Source: Aureispira sp.
GTDB lineage: Bacteria > Bacteroidota > Bacteroidia > Chitinophagales > Saprospiraceae
NCBI GenBank assembly: GCA_024222455.1
Contig: JAAEPD010000453.1
Span: 1 to 64,000 of the forward strand
DNA length: 64,000 bases
Reading direction: 5' to 3'
Both the position numbers and the translations under genes were made by a program. Below are positions 1 through 9,184 of this stretch, piece by piece. The notes beneath the pieces were generated by a model, which worked only from the letters and a program-made list of their open reading frames with translations, was not told the DNA's origin and ran no database searches. Every line of letters begins with the position of its first letter. The stretch's first letter is position 1.

Positions 1-116
1 AGCCTATTAATGCCTTTTCTCATTTATTTGCTGGATTAATTGCCTATCAATATTTAGATAAAAAACCAGCTATTTATTATCCTTCATTAACTAATGTTCA
101 ACATAAAGCTGCTTAA
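1..116 (+). CDS. C-terminal fragment of a gene cut by the window edge
   Basis: An open frame beginning at base 3 runs 37 codons to a TAA at 114-116. The visible tail reads PINAFSHLFAGLIAY and ends NVQHKAA. It is plausible coding sequence: no internal stop, good codon texture, and it ends 25 bases before the convergent neighbour's stop. The hydrophobic FSHLFAGLIAY helix followed by KKP is reminiscent of the C-terminal ends of some DDE transposases, but that is only an impression. No function is assigned. Confidence 0.4.
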   Translation, partial: PINAFSHLFAGLIAYQYLDKKPAIYYPSLTNVQHKAA

Positions 117-141
117 TTTCTAATCCTTAGTTCACGTTATT

Positions 142-1551
142 TTAATAAGTAATTCGTACTATCTTAAGTTTAGTGCCTCGCTCTGAGGTCCCCAAAAACT
201 GATTACCATTAACCTGAATCCCTTTCATAAATTCAGTAAGCACTCCATGTTTCGTATCTTTTCGAATATTGTTTCGCTCTATATCACCTTTTCCTGTTAT
301 GATATATTCATAGATTCCTGTTCCCCAACGAATTTTATCATTATACAGCAAGCGAATATTTGATTTGGTTTTGAATGAGAAAAACGAAGAGTTTTTAGCA
401 TTATCATTCTCCGAACTTTGGCTCTTGAACAGCGTTTTTTTCCAATGAATTTCGCCATTAGGGTGGACAGAAGCAACAAACATATTCTCATACAAATAGT
501 CTGCTTGTTGGTTTTGTACATCATCAGGAAAGAACATATTAACAGATTGGTATTCATACTTAAAATGTTGCTCCCCTATTACAATAACACCTCCATCTCG
601 ACGCAATATCAATTCCTGTATAACAAAATTATGCACTCCTTCTAGTTTTTTGCGCTTCTCTCCAGTTAGGCTGCGCATAAACTCCTCCTCAAAAGGAATA
701 ACATTAAGGATTGCTGGTTTTTTTAGGCGAGTTCTCGCATAAAAAAGCCCTTGTGCATGATATGAATTTTCACCATATAAACCTCCTGCAATCAACTGAT
801 TATTCAGCTCATCATAAGTAAATTTGACATCGTAACTTAAATAGTCATTAAAGGGAATTGTATAGGCTTGTTTTTGACCTGATTTATTAATAAAATACAC
901 TAAATAATGGTGATTTTCACGTTTTCTGCGAATATTATTTTTATCAAAAATTAAAAAAGTTTCCCCTTTATTATTCACCAATAACTCTTGATATTCCTTG
1001 TAATAATTATCCTCTATTAAGGCCAAATTCTTTTTCCAAACCTGGTCTTCTGTATGAATATTATACAAAGCAAGTTGCATATCACCCTCAAAATTCACAG
1101 TATAAATATTCAAATATTTTTTATTATCAGACAGCACTACTTGGTAAGGCCGGATGGTAGGTCTATTACTAAAAACAGTAACTTCTGCATCAGATATCAT
1201 ATTAGCTCTAGAGTTAAATTTTCGAGCTCTTACAATTGCATTCCCTTTTTGGTAATAATAGTATATAATGGTAAAATCCTTTTTGGTGCTTACCAACATA
1301 ATAGGTCGAATCTGTCGATCAAAATCAAGTTCTTTTTTCCAGACACTAGTCAAGCTTGTATCAAAAGCTTCTACAGCATAGGTTGTTCTAGTCCTACGGT
1401 ACATCAATAGTGTATCTTTATATTGCTCTATCAATCGATAATCTACCTCTCGACTAATATCAATAGCCTCTGAGACTTTAATATCCTGAGCATTAACAAC
1501 TAATGTAACTAGACTAACTACAAGGAAGCAAAAAATCTGTTTGATCAACAT
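142..1551 (-). CDS. Secreted hypothetical protein, possibly beta-propeller-like
   Basis: A 469-residue protein with an N-terminal signal peptide: Lys at position 4, a hydrophobic core FCFLVVSLVTLVV and a NAQD cleavage region, the usual end of Bacteroidota signal peptides. The mature part is rich in short beta-strand-like segments with recurring W-K-K and Y-x-Y patterns (SVWKKELDF, QVWKKNL, IHWKKTLF), as in proteins that accumulate repeated strands such as propellers. There is no lipobox and no T9SS tail. It stands alone, convergent with the fragment on its left. I do not recognise a family, so export is the only supported property. Confidence 0.8.
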   Translation of the reverse strand: MLIKQIFCFLVVSLVTLVVNAQDIKVSEAIDISREVDYRLIEQYKDTLLMYRRTRTTYAVEAFDTSLTSVWKKELDFDRQIRPIMLVSTKKDFTIIYYYYQKGNAIVRARKFNSRANMISDAEVTVFSNRPTIRPYQVVLSDNKKYLNIYTVNFEGDMQLALYNIHTEDQVWKKNLALIEDNYYKEYQELLVNNKGETFLIFDKNNIRRKRENHHYLVYFINKSGQKQAYTIPFNDYLSYDVKFTYDELNNQLIAGGLYGENSYHAQGLFYARTRLKKPAILNVIPFEEEFMRSLTGEKRKKLEGVHNFVIQELILRRDGGVIVIGEQHFKYEYQSVNMFFPDDVQNQQADYLYENMFVASVHPNGEIHWKKTLFKSQSSENDNAKNSSFFSFKTKSNIRLLYNDKIRWGTGIYEYIITGKGDIERNNIRKDTKHGVLTEFMKGIQVNGNQFLGTSERGTKLKIVRITY

Positions 1552-1750
1552 AGATAATATTATAATGATAAAAACGAACCTTCTTTTTAAAAAAACAACT
1601 ATTACACCATAGTTGCCCCATAACTAGAACCTTTAACTATTGTTTAAGAAGATCGCCACAATAATTGAGATAAAAAAATGTATAGACTAATATTGACACA
1701 AGAATTGTGTATTTATCAGTTTATTATAATGGATATTGATAAGGGTTTTA

Positions 1751-1758
1751 TACTTTTG
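1751..1758 (+). promoter_or_regulatory. -7 box (TACTTTTG) upstream of the TPR lipoprotein
   Basis: TACTTTTG fits the Bacteroidota -7 consensus TAnnTTTG and lies 40 bases before the ATG at 1799. No well-spaced -33 TTG is present (nearest ends 12 bases away), so this is a weak call. Confidence 0.35.
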
Positions 1759-1798
1759 TGTTGCATATACTTTGCTCAATAAAACAGTCAACTAAACC

Positions 1799-2830
1799 AT
1801 GCTAAAATATATAAAAGATCTAATTATTTTATCTACAATCCTCATTGTTCCTTTTGCTTGCCAAGAAGCTAACACAGGAGAACAGCCTAATGTGAGTTCA
1901 AATATAGAGATGACAGGGATTCCTACTGTAGATAAAATTAGTAAAGAAATAGCCGAAAAACCTGAATCTCCAGAGCTCTATGCTTTAAGAAGCGATGCTT
2001 ACAGCAAAGAAGATCTCTATGGAGAAGCTGTAAAAGATGCAGAACGTGCCTTGAAACTAGATACCACTCAACTTAAATATTATCGATTATTGGCCAATGC
2101 TTATTTTGATAATGAGCAATCTCGCCCAGCTACCAAAACGCTAGAGCGTGCACTAAATATATTTCCAAAAGATATTGAGACGATATTATCCTTATCTGAA
2201 ATGTATTTAATTATTCAACAATACGACAAGGCTATCATCCACTTAGACAACCTTTTTAAGAGCAGTCCTCAAAATGCTGATGGCCTATTCCTAAAAGGAA
2301 TGGTCATGAAAGAAATGGGCGATACGATACAAGCTGTTGAAAATTTTCAGGCAGCAGTAGAAGCTGATGCAGATATGCTTAATGCTCATGTGCAGTTAGG
2401 AACCCTATTCACTGCCTTAGGGCGTTCTATTGCCCTTCGATATTATGACAATGCTTTAATCATAGATTCTACTAACTATGATGCACTTTGGAAAAAAGCA
2501 GACTATTTCCATGAACAAAAGAACTATGATGAGGCTATGGTTTGGTACGATAAGTTGATTTACCATTACCCTCAAAATGCTGAAGTGCAGTACAATGCTG
2601 GGCTTATGCAAATGGAAAAAGAAGATTACGAAAAAGCTTTTTGGTTGTTTGACAATGCAACTAAATTTGAACCTACTTTTGGTGAAGCCTACTATTTCAA
2701 AGGAGAGGCTGCCGAAAATTTAAATAAAAAGGAAGAAGCTATTCGTTATTACCAAGAAGCAGTAAACCTAAATGAACGTTGGGGCTGGGCAAAAGAAGCA
2801 CTAAAACGTTTGAATGTAGAAGTAGAATAG
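1799..2830 (+). CDS. Tetratricopeptide-repeat lipoprotein
   Basis: A 343-residue protein with a lipoprotein-like leader (ILIVPFAC, Cys21) followed by consecutive TPR units covering roughly residues 55-340. Typical TPR features are visible, such as A-L-K-L-D then a turn then Y-x-x-L-A-x-A-Y, and repeated D/N-P-x-x-A-E motifs (YPQNAEVQYNAG, KFEPTFGEAYY). TPR arrays are protein-binding scaffolds; with a lipid anchor it would sit in the periplasm or on the outer membrane. The lipobox is imperfect (Phe at -2), so lipidation is likely rather than certain. The downstream serA has its own promoter, so this gene is probably transcribed alone. Confidence 0.85.
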   Translation: MLKYIKDLIILSTILIVPFACQEANTGEQPNVSSNIEMTGIPTVDKISKEIAEKPESPELYALRSDAYSKEDLYGEAVKDAERALKLDTTQLKYYRLLANAYFDNEQSRPATKTLERALNIFPKDIETILSLSEMYLIIQQYDKAIIHLDNLFKSSPQNADGLFLKGMVMKEMGDTIQAVENFQAAVEADADMLNAHVQLGTLFTALGRSIALRYYDNALIIDSTNYDALWKKADYFHEQKNYDEAMVWYDKLIYHYPQNAEVQYNAGLMQMEKEDYEKAFWLFDNATKFEPTFGEAYYFKGEAAENLNKKEEAIRYYQEAVNLNERWGWAKEALKRLNVEVE

Positions 2831-2862
2831 TTTGTTTAGACGCTAATAAACTCTTACTTTTG
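2831..2862 (+). promoter_or_regulatory. serA promoter (-33 TTTG / -7 TACTTTTG)
   Basis: TTTG at 2831-2834 and TACTTTTG at 2855-2862 are separated by 20 bases, matching the Bacteroidota primary-sigma consensus TTTG-N19-20-TAnnTTTG. The ATG of serA follows about 50 bases later at 2912. This is one of the best promoter matches in the window. Confidence 0.65.
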
Positions 2863-2911
2863 CCTCCAGTTATAGATCACTATACTTTTATCAACACCAA
2901 AAATCTTAATC

Positions 2912-3865
2912 ATGATTAAAATCTTAGCTAACGATGGTATCAATTCGGATGGGAAACTACTTTTGGAAGAAGCCAAATATGTAGTTAATACCACTAAGAT
3001 CCCTCAAGAAGAATTAGCAGCTAAACTGCCAGAATACGATAGTATTATCGTCCGTTCGGCTACCAAAGTACGTAAAGAATTGATTGACCAATGCCCTAAT
3101 CTTAAGATTATAGCTAGAGCTGGTGTAGGCATGGACAATATTGATGTAGAATATGCTCGCTCTAAGGGTATAAAAGTAATGAACACACCTAGAGCTTCAT
3201 CGCAAGCAGTAGCAGAATTGGTATTTGGCCAAATGTTTACATTATCTCGTTTTTTGCATATTTCTAATAGAGAAATGCCACTTAGAGGAAATACTGATTT
3301 CAAAGCATTGAAAAAACAGTTTTCTGCAGGTAGCCAATTACGTGGAAAAACATTAGGTATCATCGGTTTTGGTCGTATTGGTCAAGAGCTAGCTCGTTTG
3401 GCAGCAGGTATTGGTATGCGTGTATTGCCTACTGATTTGGAAGAAAAGCAGGTAGAACTAATGATTACTCCTCCTGATCATCCAGATGTTTCTTTAGCTA
3501 TTCGTTCTCAGACTGTTTCTTTGTCTAAGGTATTGAGAGAAAGTGATTATATCTCTATTCATGTTCCTGGTGGCAAATTGATTGGTGCTGATGAGTTAGC
3601 AAAAATGAAAGATGGCGTTCGTTTGGTAAACACTGCTCGTGGTGGTGTTATTGATGAAGAAGCTTTATTGGATGCGTTGAACAGTGGTAAAGTAGCTGGT
3701 GCTGCTATCGATGTTTTCGAAAATGAACCAACTCCTCGTCAAGCAATTTTGGATCATCCTAATATCTCTTTGACTCCACATATTGGAGCATCTACAGTAG
3801 AAGCTCAACGCAATATTGGATTAGAATTGGCTGATGCTTTAATCGACTTTTTTGGTACAGACTAA
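2912..3865 (+). CDS. serA: D-3-phosphoglycerate dehydrogenase
   Basis: A 317-residue NAD-dependent D-2-hydroxyacid dehydrogenase that oxidises 3-phosphoglycerate in the first step of serine synthesis in the cytoplasm. The Rossmann motif GFGRIG is at 152-157 and the catalytic triad is visible: Arg243 (NTARGG), Glu272 (FENEP) and His290 (TPHIG). The substrate-binding segment GVGMDNID is at 71-78. It ends shortly after the catalytic domain, so it is the short form without C-terminal ACT or intervening regulatory domains and probably lacks classic serine feedback binding there. Other hydroxyacid dehydrogenases share this fold; the close similarity to SerA of Bacteroidota makes the call likely. 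No adjacent serC or serB is present. Confidence 0.88.
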   Translation: MIKILANDGINSDGKLLLEEAKYVVNTTKIPQEELAAKLPEYDSIIVRSATKVRKELIDQCPNLKIIARAGVGMDNIDVEYARSKGIKVMNTPRASSQAVAELVFGQMFTLSRFLHISNREMPLRGNTDFKALKKQFSAGSQLRGKTLGIIGFGRIGQELARLAAGIGMRVLPTDLEEKQVELMITPPDHPDVSLAIRSQTVSLSKVLRESDYISIHVPGGKLIGADELAKMKDGVRLVNTARGGVIDEEALLDALNSGKVAGAAIDVFENEPTPRQAILDHPNISLTPHIGASTVEAQRNIGLELADALIDFFGTD

Positions 3866-3886
3866 TCTGAATAGATATAAATATAG

Positions 3887-3923
3887 AAAGAGTGAAACGA
3901 TCTTGTCGTTTCACTCTTTTTTT
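3887..3923 (+). terminator. Intrinsic terminator of serA
   Basis: A perfect 14-bp stem (AAAGAGTGAAACGA / TCGTTTCACTCTTT) with a 5-base loop, followed by a T run. It sits between serA and the convergent gene at 3947 and can serve serA; the A run on its left could let it work on the minus strand too. Confidence 0.85.
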
Positions 3924-3946
3924 ATGTCAGATTGTCTAATCTAGAC

Positions 3947-4495
3947 CTAGATTAAAGAGAAGAAAATAATAATGGCCACTATCACAAAAAAGATAACCAC
4001 TATCAACATATAGTTGGTGTTTCCTTTGTAGATCTCATACATGATATCCAAAAGATCTACCCATTCTCTACGACGTGCCATCCGTTCACTAGCTATGAAA
4101 AAGTATTTTTTTTGTCCTCTTGTTACAGCCTGATCTCCATGTTTTTTTAGGATAAAGAAGTTCTCATTAAGAAAAACCTTGTCATACAACTCATGCTTAC
4201 CTGCAAACTTAATAACAAAACCACCTATGCTATTTTCCCATGATCCTGTATGGATATCACCTTCCAGTATTCTTAGGTACTGTCCATCAGGTTTGAATAC
4301 ATGCAAGACAGATTCTTGAAAATTGACATCATCTCGTACTTCCTTCCAACGCTTATTTAGGTAGAACTCATGTTCATGCAGATCTTCACTAAATCGCCAT
4401 AGATATTGCATTATATGATCTATTCCTTGATCCATAGAATCGAATCGAGGAAGTTCTGTATTGATGGAATTGAATATTTTGGATAGACTGTTCAT
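3947..4495 (-). CDS. Tail-anchored hypothetical protein
   Basis: A 182-residue protein without a signal peptide. Residues 1-155 are soluble, with a central strand-rich stretch (DGQYLRILEGDIHTGSW, then FLNENFFILKKHGDQ) that I associate with uncharacterised Bacteroidota proteins. The last 22 residues are a single hydrophobic helix (MLIVVIFFVIVAIIIFF) ending two residues later, giving a classic tail anchor with the soluble part facing the cytoplasm. It is convergent with serA and divergent from the glycosyltransferase. No family is named; the topology is the firm observation. Confidence 0.75.
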   Translation of the reverse strand: MNSLSKIFNSINTELPRFDSMDQGIDHIMQYLWRFSEDLHEHEFYLNKRWKEVRDDVNFQESVLHVFKPDGQYLRILEGDIHTGSWENSIGGFVIKFAGKHELYDKVFLNENFFILKKHGDQAVTRGQKKYFFIASERMARRREWVDLLDIMYEIYKGNTNYMLIVVIFFVIVAIIIFFSLI

Positions 4496-4675
4496 GCTAT
4501 GAATATAAACATATTATTTAGCTCAAAGGTAAGTAAACCTCTTAATAGTTGCAATATAAGAAATCCAAACCAGCTCTTAAATGTGAAAATAGTCCTAAAG
4601 TCTAATAAAAATGTTTTAAAAACCTAGGCGTGTTCTCTTTTTCTCTTATTTTTACGCCCTTAATTTATATAAAGA

Positions 4676-5422
4676 ATGAACTTCCCGAAAATCACCATAG
4701 TCACTGTTTGTTACAACGCTCAAGACACTATAGAAAAAACTATACAAAGTGTTGTGGCTCAAACCTACCCCAATATAGAATATATTGTAGTAGATGGTAT
4801 GTCTAAAGATAAGACTTTAGATATTGTGGCTCAATACCAAGAACATGTAGACAAAGTTGTTTGCGAAAAAGATCGTAATAACTACGATGCAATGAACAAA
4901 GGTATGCGTCATGCTACAGGAGATTATGTTTGGTTTTTGCATGCAGGAGATGTAGCTGCGAGTCCTGATGTTTTAACAAAAGTGATGGAAGGGCACCAAG
5001 AGGAAGATTTTATTTATGGGCATGTCCAAGTTTTGGATGAAGAGGGTAAAGAGCGTCCTTGGCACAAAACGATTCCAGAAGCAAAAGACCTCAGTTGGCA
5101 ATCCTTGCGCAATGGAATGATTATTTGCCACCAAGCTATGCTTGTTCATCGTAGAGTATGGGTAGACTACGACATGAGTTATCCTTTAGTGGGTGATTTA
5201 GATTGGACTATCCGTCTAATGAAAAAAGTAAAAACAGTTCGATATACAAAAACTACTTTTTGCACATTTTTGACTGGTGGTATTTCTGCTCAAACTCGCA
5301 AAAAGTCACTGAAAGAACGATTTATTATACTCAAAAAACATTTTGGCTTAATACCAACGCTTTGGGAACACGTACGTATTGTGTTTTTAGCAATGAAGCG
5401 AGGCAGTATTGGTTCCAATTAA
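4676..5422 (+). CDS. Family 2 glycosyltransferase
   Basis: A 248-residue GT-A fold enzyme. The N-terminus ITIVTVCYNAQDTIEKT and the VVDGMSKDKT motif (nucleotide-sugar binding) are typical of GT2 enzymes; the metal-binding position reads LHAGD (about residues 83-87) and a W-x-x-Q-type acceptor region follows. It resembles colanic-acid WcaA/WcaE-type transferases. It is 18 bases upstream of gmd and on the same strand, so it likely transfers a sugar, perhaps the fucose made by the next two genes, onto a surface polysaccharide or glycoprotein. The donor specificity is inferred only from context. Confidence 0.85.
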   Translation: MNFPKITIVTVCYNAQDTIEKTIQSVVAQTYPNIEYIVVDGMSKDKTLDIVAQYQEHVDKVVCEKDRNNYDAMNKGMRHATGDYVWFLHAGDVAASPDVLTKVMEGHQEEDFIYGHVQVLDEEGKERPWHKTIPEAKDLSWQSLRNGMIICHQAMLVHRRVWVDYDMSYPLVGDLDWTIRLMKKVKTVRYTKTTFCTFLTGGISAQTRKKSLKERFIILKKHFGLIPTLWEHVRIVFLAMKRGSIGSN

Positions 5423-5440
5423 AAATAAATATTTGCTAGC

Positions 5441-6436
5441 ATGAAAAAAGCATTAATCACAGGAATCAATGGTCAGGATGGTTCATACTTGACCGAATTT
5501 TTGTTAGACAAAGGATATCAAGTTTGGGGAATACTGAAACGTAACTCTGTTGCAGAAAACCAAACTTATCGATTAAATAGTGTTTATGGGCATCCAAACC
5601 TAAAATTGGAATATGCCGATATGCTAGATTTTGCATCGTTGGTTAGAGTTCTTCAAAAATCAATGCCACATGAGGTTTATAACCTAGCGGCACAGTCGCA
5701 TGTACGTATTAGTTTTGACCAACCTATTTATACAGCAGAGATCACAGGTGTAGGTACCCTTAAGTTGTTGGAAGCAGTTCGATTGATCTGCCCTACATCT
5801 AGAGTTTATCAAGCAAGTTCTTCTGAGATGTTTGGTAATAATATTGATGCAGATGGCTATCAGCGCGAAACAACAGCTATGAGCCCTGTTTCACCTTATG
5901 GTTGTGCTAAGGTATTTTCTTATAATATCTGTGTCAACTACCGCAACTCTTACAATATGTTTATCTCTAATGGTATTTTGTTTAACCACGAATCACCAAG
6001 AAGAGGCTCCAACTTCGTAACTAACAAAGTAGCTAAAGAGGCTGCTAAAATCAAGTTGGGCTTATCAGATAAACTGACATTAGGAAACATGGAAGCTACC
6101 CGAGATTGGGGACATGCAAAAGACTATGTAGAAGCCATGTGGATGATCTTGCAACATGATGTTCCAGATGATTTTGTTTGTGCTACAGGTATTTCTCATT
6201 CTGTGCAAGATTTAGTCAATTTTGTATTTAATTATCTAGATTTAGATCCTCAAAAATATGTGAGAACAGACCCTCGTTATTTACGCCCAGAAGAGTTGCG
6301 TGACCTAAAAGGTGATTGCTCTAAGCTCAAAAATGCATTGGGATGGAAATTAAGCTATACGTTTGAAGATATGATGAAGGAGATGGTTGATTACTGGTTA
6401 GATTTCTTCAAGAAAAATCCACAGGCTAATGGCTAA
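5441..6436 (+). CDS. gmd: GDP-mannose 4,6-dehydratase
   Basis: A 331-residue extended short-chain dehydrogenase that converts GDP-D-mannose to GDP-4-keto-6-deoxymannose. The nucleotide motif GINGQDG is at 8-14, the catalytic Ser/Glu lie in SSSEMFG (126-132) and the Tyr-x3-Lys pair is Tyr153/Lys157 in PYGCAK. The GDP-binding ESPRRGSNFVTNK segment is conserved, with SN where many Gmd proteins have ET. It is slightly shorter than the Escherichia coli enzyme. It follows the glycosyltransferase by 18 bases and overlaps fcl by 8 bases, so the three genes are one transcription unit. Confidence 0.93.
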   Translation: MKKALITGINGQDGSYLTEFLLDKGYQVWGILKRNSVAENQTYRLNSVYGHPNLKLEYADMLDFASLVRVLQKSMPHEVYNLAAQSHVRISFDQPIYTAEITGVGTLKLLEAVRLICPTSRVYQASSSEMFGNNIDADGYQRETTAMSPVSPYGCAKVFSYNICVNYRNSYNMFISNGILFNHESPRRGSNFVTNKVAKEAAKIKLGLSDKLTLGNMEATRDWGHAKDYVEAMWMILQHDVPDDFVCATGISHSVQDLVNFVFNYLDLDPQKYVRTDPRYLRPEELRDLKGDCSKLKNALGWKLSYTFEDMMKEMVDYWLDFFKKNPQANG

Positions 6437-7337
6437 ACGACTGGTAACTGGTGGAACAGGTATGGTTGGCGGCGCTATAGATGCTGACCTTAAAATTGGT
6501 CGAAAAGATTGTAATCTGATCGACTGGAACTCTGTTAACTCCTTTTTTGAGAAACATAAACCTGAAGAAGTCATCCATTGTGCAGCCAAAGTTGGCGGCA
6601 TTTGGGGCAATATGAATTATAAGGGCGACTTTTTTAGAGATAATATCTTGATGAACACCCATGTCATTGAGGCTGCTCGCTTACATGGAGTCAAACGATT
6701 AGTAGCATTTTTGTCTACCTGCGTTTTTCCAGACAATGTAGAATATCCATTATCTGAAAAGAAAATACATTTAGGTCCTCCTCATACATCTAACGATGCT
6801 TATGCTTATGCCAAGCGCATGACAGATGTTCAGATTAGAGCCTATCGGGAGCAATATGGATTAAACTATGTTTCTGTTATTCCAACCAATATTTATGGGC
6901 CTAATGACTTGTTTGATCTAGAAAATGGGCATGTAGTTCCTTCTTTGATTCATCGTTGCTTTTTGGCTCGGGAACAAGGTAAAGACTTAGAAGTATGGGG
7001 AAGTGGAACACCGTTGAGAGAATTTATCTACGCTGAAGATGTTGCTCGCCTTTCTGAATGGGCTTTGGAACATTATGAAGAAGCAGAACCTATTATTTTT
7101 TCTACCTCTGAGGAAACAAGCATCAAAGATTTGGTAGAAATGGTGGCAGAATTGCTCAACTTTAAGGGTAAACTAATCTGGCTTTCAGACAAACCTGATG
7201 GACAATTCAGAAAGCCTAGTGATAATTCTAAATTAAAATCTTATTTACCAGATTTTAAATTCACTCCTATCTATGAGGGACTACAAAAGACAATAGCTTG
7301 GTTTGAAGCTAATTATCCTAATATTCGAAAGCATTAA
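6429..7337 (+). CDS. fcl: GDP-L-fucose synthase
   Basis: A 302-residue NADPH-dependent epimerase/reductase that turns the Gmd product into GDP-L-fucose. It shows GGTGMVG (8-14), the STCVFP loop with Cys98 at the position of the epimerase cysteine, and Tyr125-x3-Lys129 (YAYAK). The start ATG lies inside the end of gmd (8-base overlap), which suggests translational coupling and fits with the two consecutive pathway steps. The VTGGTG motif begins at residue 6, so the start is well fixed. A strong bidirectional terminator follows. Confidence 0.92.
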   Translation: MAKRLVTGGTGMVGGAIDADLKIGRKDCNLIDWNSVNSFFEKHKPEEVIHCAAKVGGIWGNMNYKGDFFRDNILMNTHVIEAARLHGVKRLVAFLSTCVFPDNVEYPLSEKKIHLGPPHTSNDAYAYAKRMTDVQIRAYREQYGLNYVSVIPTNIYGPNDLFDLENGHVVPSLIHRCFLAREQGKDLEVWGSGTPLREFIYAEDVARLSEWALEHYEEAEPIIFSTSEETSIKDLVEMVAELLNFKGKLIWLSDKPDGQFRKPSDNSKLKSYLPDFKFTPIYEGLQKTIAWFEANYPNIRKH

Positions 7338-7369
7338 GAATATACATTCTAACAAAATTCGATAGTTCT

Positions 7370-7407
7370 AAAAAAGGAAGTCAATATAAATTGGCTTCCT
7401 TTTTTTA
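7370..7407. terminator. Bidirectional intrinsic terminator between fcl and the thioesterase
   Basis: AAAAAAGGAAGTCAAT pairs with ATTGGCTTCCTTTTTT (one wobble) around a short loop, with an A run on one side and a T run on the other. It lies between two convergent genes and can end both. Confidence 0.85.
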
Positions 7408-7419
7408 TTGCTACCCTTG

Positions 7420-7848
7420 CTATTCGTCAGTTTCTAATTTCAATAGGGCCTCCTTAGGAATAGTTACTACTTTTTTAAGGCTATAATCATAACAAATAAT
7501 CCCTGTTTTGACCTGTGCTACTTCCTGTCCTGTTTTGACATTTGTGATTCTATAATACATATCAAAACCTACTCTAGACAACTCATCTATACCTACTTCT
7601 ATCTTCAGTTTATCGCCCAAATGCCCTTCTGATTTATACACAACAGCAGCATCTGTCATGATGATACCAACTCCCCCAAACTCCAATTCTCTATACCCCC
7701 AAGCGGCAAACAGTTCTACCCTTGCCTGATGTGCATAAGTTAAAATTCGATCATTCGATAAATGATCAGCATAATTCAAATCATCTACTCGTATTGTCAG
7801 CTCTGTGCTAAAAATATAATGTTCTAGTGTTTTTAATTTAATTCGCAT
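7420..7848 (-). CDS. Hotdog-fold acyl-CoA thioesterase (4-hydroxybenzoyl-CoA thioesterase/YbgC-like)
   Basis: A 142-residue single-domain hotdog protein. The catalytic region RVDDLNYADHLSNDRIL corresponds to the D-x-x-G-H-(V/L)-x-N motif of YbgC/FadM-type thioesterases, with the helix YAHQARVELFAAWGY following. It should hydrolyse a cytoplasmic acyl-CoA; chain length and substrate are not readable. It lies downstream of dnaJ, separated by a hairpin, and ends at a terminator shared with fcl. Confidence 0.8.
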   Translation of the reverse strand: MRIKLKTLEHYIFSTELTIRVDDLNYADHLSNDRILTYAHQARVELFAAWGYRELEFGGVGIIMTDAAVVYKSEGHLGDKLKIEVGIDELSRVGFDMYYRITNVKTGQEVAQVKTGIICYDYSLKKVVTIPKEALLKLETDE

Positions 7849-7882
7849 AGTCTAATTATTTCTATCTGCGCACAAATAATTT

Positions 7883-7911
7883 GGGAGATTAGCATTTACT
7901 ACTAATCTCCC
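7883..7911 (-). terminator. Hairpin between dnaJ and the thioesterase gene
   Basis: GGGAGATTAG / CTAATCTCCC forms a perfect 10-bp stem with a 9-base loop just past the dnaJ stop. No long T run follows on the minus strand, so it may be a weak terminator or an mRNA 3'-end stabiliser. Confidence 0.5.
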
Positions 7912-7939
7912 ATTCTATTATATCTAAAAAAGTAAAGGT

Positions 7940-9118
7940 CTAATGTCCTCCACCAAAGAAGTCTTTCATTTTATCAAAAAAGCCTTTACGTTCGTGTTTT
8001 GGTTTATTTTGAGGCTTAAAATTATCTGACATTTGTAATTTCTCTAGCATTTTTTTCTCGTCTGCATTCACATCTGTAGGCACCCAAATATTAATATGGA
8101 TCAATTGCACACCCCTAGAATTTCTATTTACTACAGGCAATCCTTTATCACGCAATCTAAATACCTTTCCGCTCTGTGTACCAGGAGGTAATGTTATTTT
8201 CACGCTACCAGTTAGCGTAGGCACCTCTATGCTTTTACCCAATACTGCATCTGCAAAATTCACATCTAATTCATACAAGATATTGTATCCATCTCTAGTG
8301 AATTGATCATGCTCTTTTTCTTGTATATTAATGAGTAAATCTCCGCTAGGTCCACCATTGATACCAGCATTTCCTTTTCCACTCATCGACAACTGCATCT
8401 CCTCACTTACTCCTCCAGGAATATCTATCTGTATCGTCTCTTCACCATATACACGCCCTTCACCTTTACAAGAGCCACATTTATTAGCAATAGCTTTTCC
8501 GCTACCACTACAAGTTGGACAAGGAGCGGTAGTTGCCATTTGTCCTAAAAATGTATTTTGCACCTTACGCACATATCCAGACCCACTACAAGAATGGCAA
8601 GTTTTAATATCAGTAGCACTTTTGGCACCAGAACCATCACAAGTTCCACATTTGATATACTTCTTAACTTTGATGTTTTTAGTAACACCTTGTTCTATTT
8701 CTTCTAATGTTAGAGAAACTCTTATACGAAGGTTAGAACCTCTTTGCCCTTGACTTTGTCTGCGACCTCCTTGAGAGCGCCCTCCTCCTGAAAAGAAGTC
8801 AGAAAATCCTCCACCAAAAACATCACTAAACTGAGAAAAGATATCATCCATAGAGAAACCACCACCGCCGCCGCCAAAGCCACCAGCTCCAGTCATACCG
8901 GCATGCCCAAAACGGTCATACTGAGCACGTTTATCTTTATTAGACAACACCTCATAGGCTTCAGCTGCTTCTTTAAACTTGTCTTCAGCTGCTTTATCTC
9001 CAGGATTTCTATCAGGATGATACTTCATGGCAACCTTACGATAAGATTTTTTGATCTCATCTGCTGCTGCACCTTTTTGCACACCCAATACTTCGTAATA
9101 ATCTCTTTTATTTGCCAT
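7940..9118 (-). CDS. dnaJ: Chaperone DnaJ (Hsp40, type I)
   Basis: A 392-residue co-chaperone that stimulates DnaK ATPase and delivers unfolded clients. It has the full type I layout: J domain with His34-Pro35-Asp36, a Gly/Phe-rich linker (about 75-125), four zinc-binding repeats ([32 protein letters not shown]), and the two C-terminal beta domains. It follows grpE by 66 bases on the same strand, giving a grpE-dnaJ operon; dnaK is not in the window. Confidence 0.97.
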   Translation of the reverse strand: MANKRDYYEVLGVQKGAAADEIKKSYRKVAMKYHPDRNPGDKAAEDKFKEAAEAYEVLSNKDKRAQYDRFGHAGMTGAGGFGGGGGGFSMDDIFSQFSDVFGGGFSDFFSGGGRSQGGRRQSQGQRGSNLRIRVSLTLEEIEQGVTKNIKVKKYIKCGTCDGSGAKSATDIKTCHSCSGSGYVRKVQNTFLGQMATTAPCPTCSGSGKAIANKCGSCKGEGRVYGEETIQIDIPGGVSEEMQLSMSGKGNAGINGGPSGDLLINIQEKEHDQFTRDGYNILYELDVNFADAVLGKSIEVPTLTGSVKITLPPGTQSGKVFRLRDKGLPVVNRNSRGVQLIHINIWVPTDVNADEKKMLEKLQMSDNFKPQNKPKHERKGFFDKMKDFFGGGH

Positions 9119-9184
9119 TTTAATTCTCTGCTAATTTGTTGTCAATGAGGAGTCTAATATACTCTCCAAATCTACTTAAATAAG

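Noticed and set aside
8331-8753. 140-codon plus-strand frame opposite dnaJ
   Set aside because: It is antisense to the zinc-finger and C-terminal region of dnaJ and its Pro/Leu-rich text follows from the repetitive Cys/Gly codons; dnaJ is certain.
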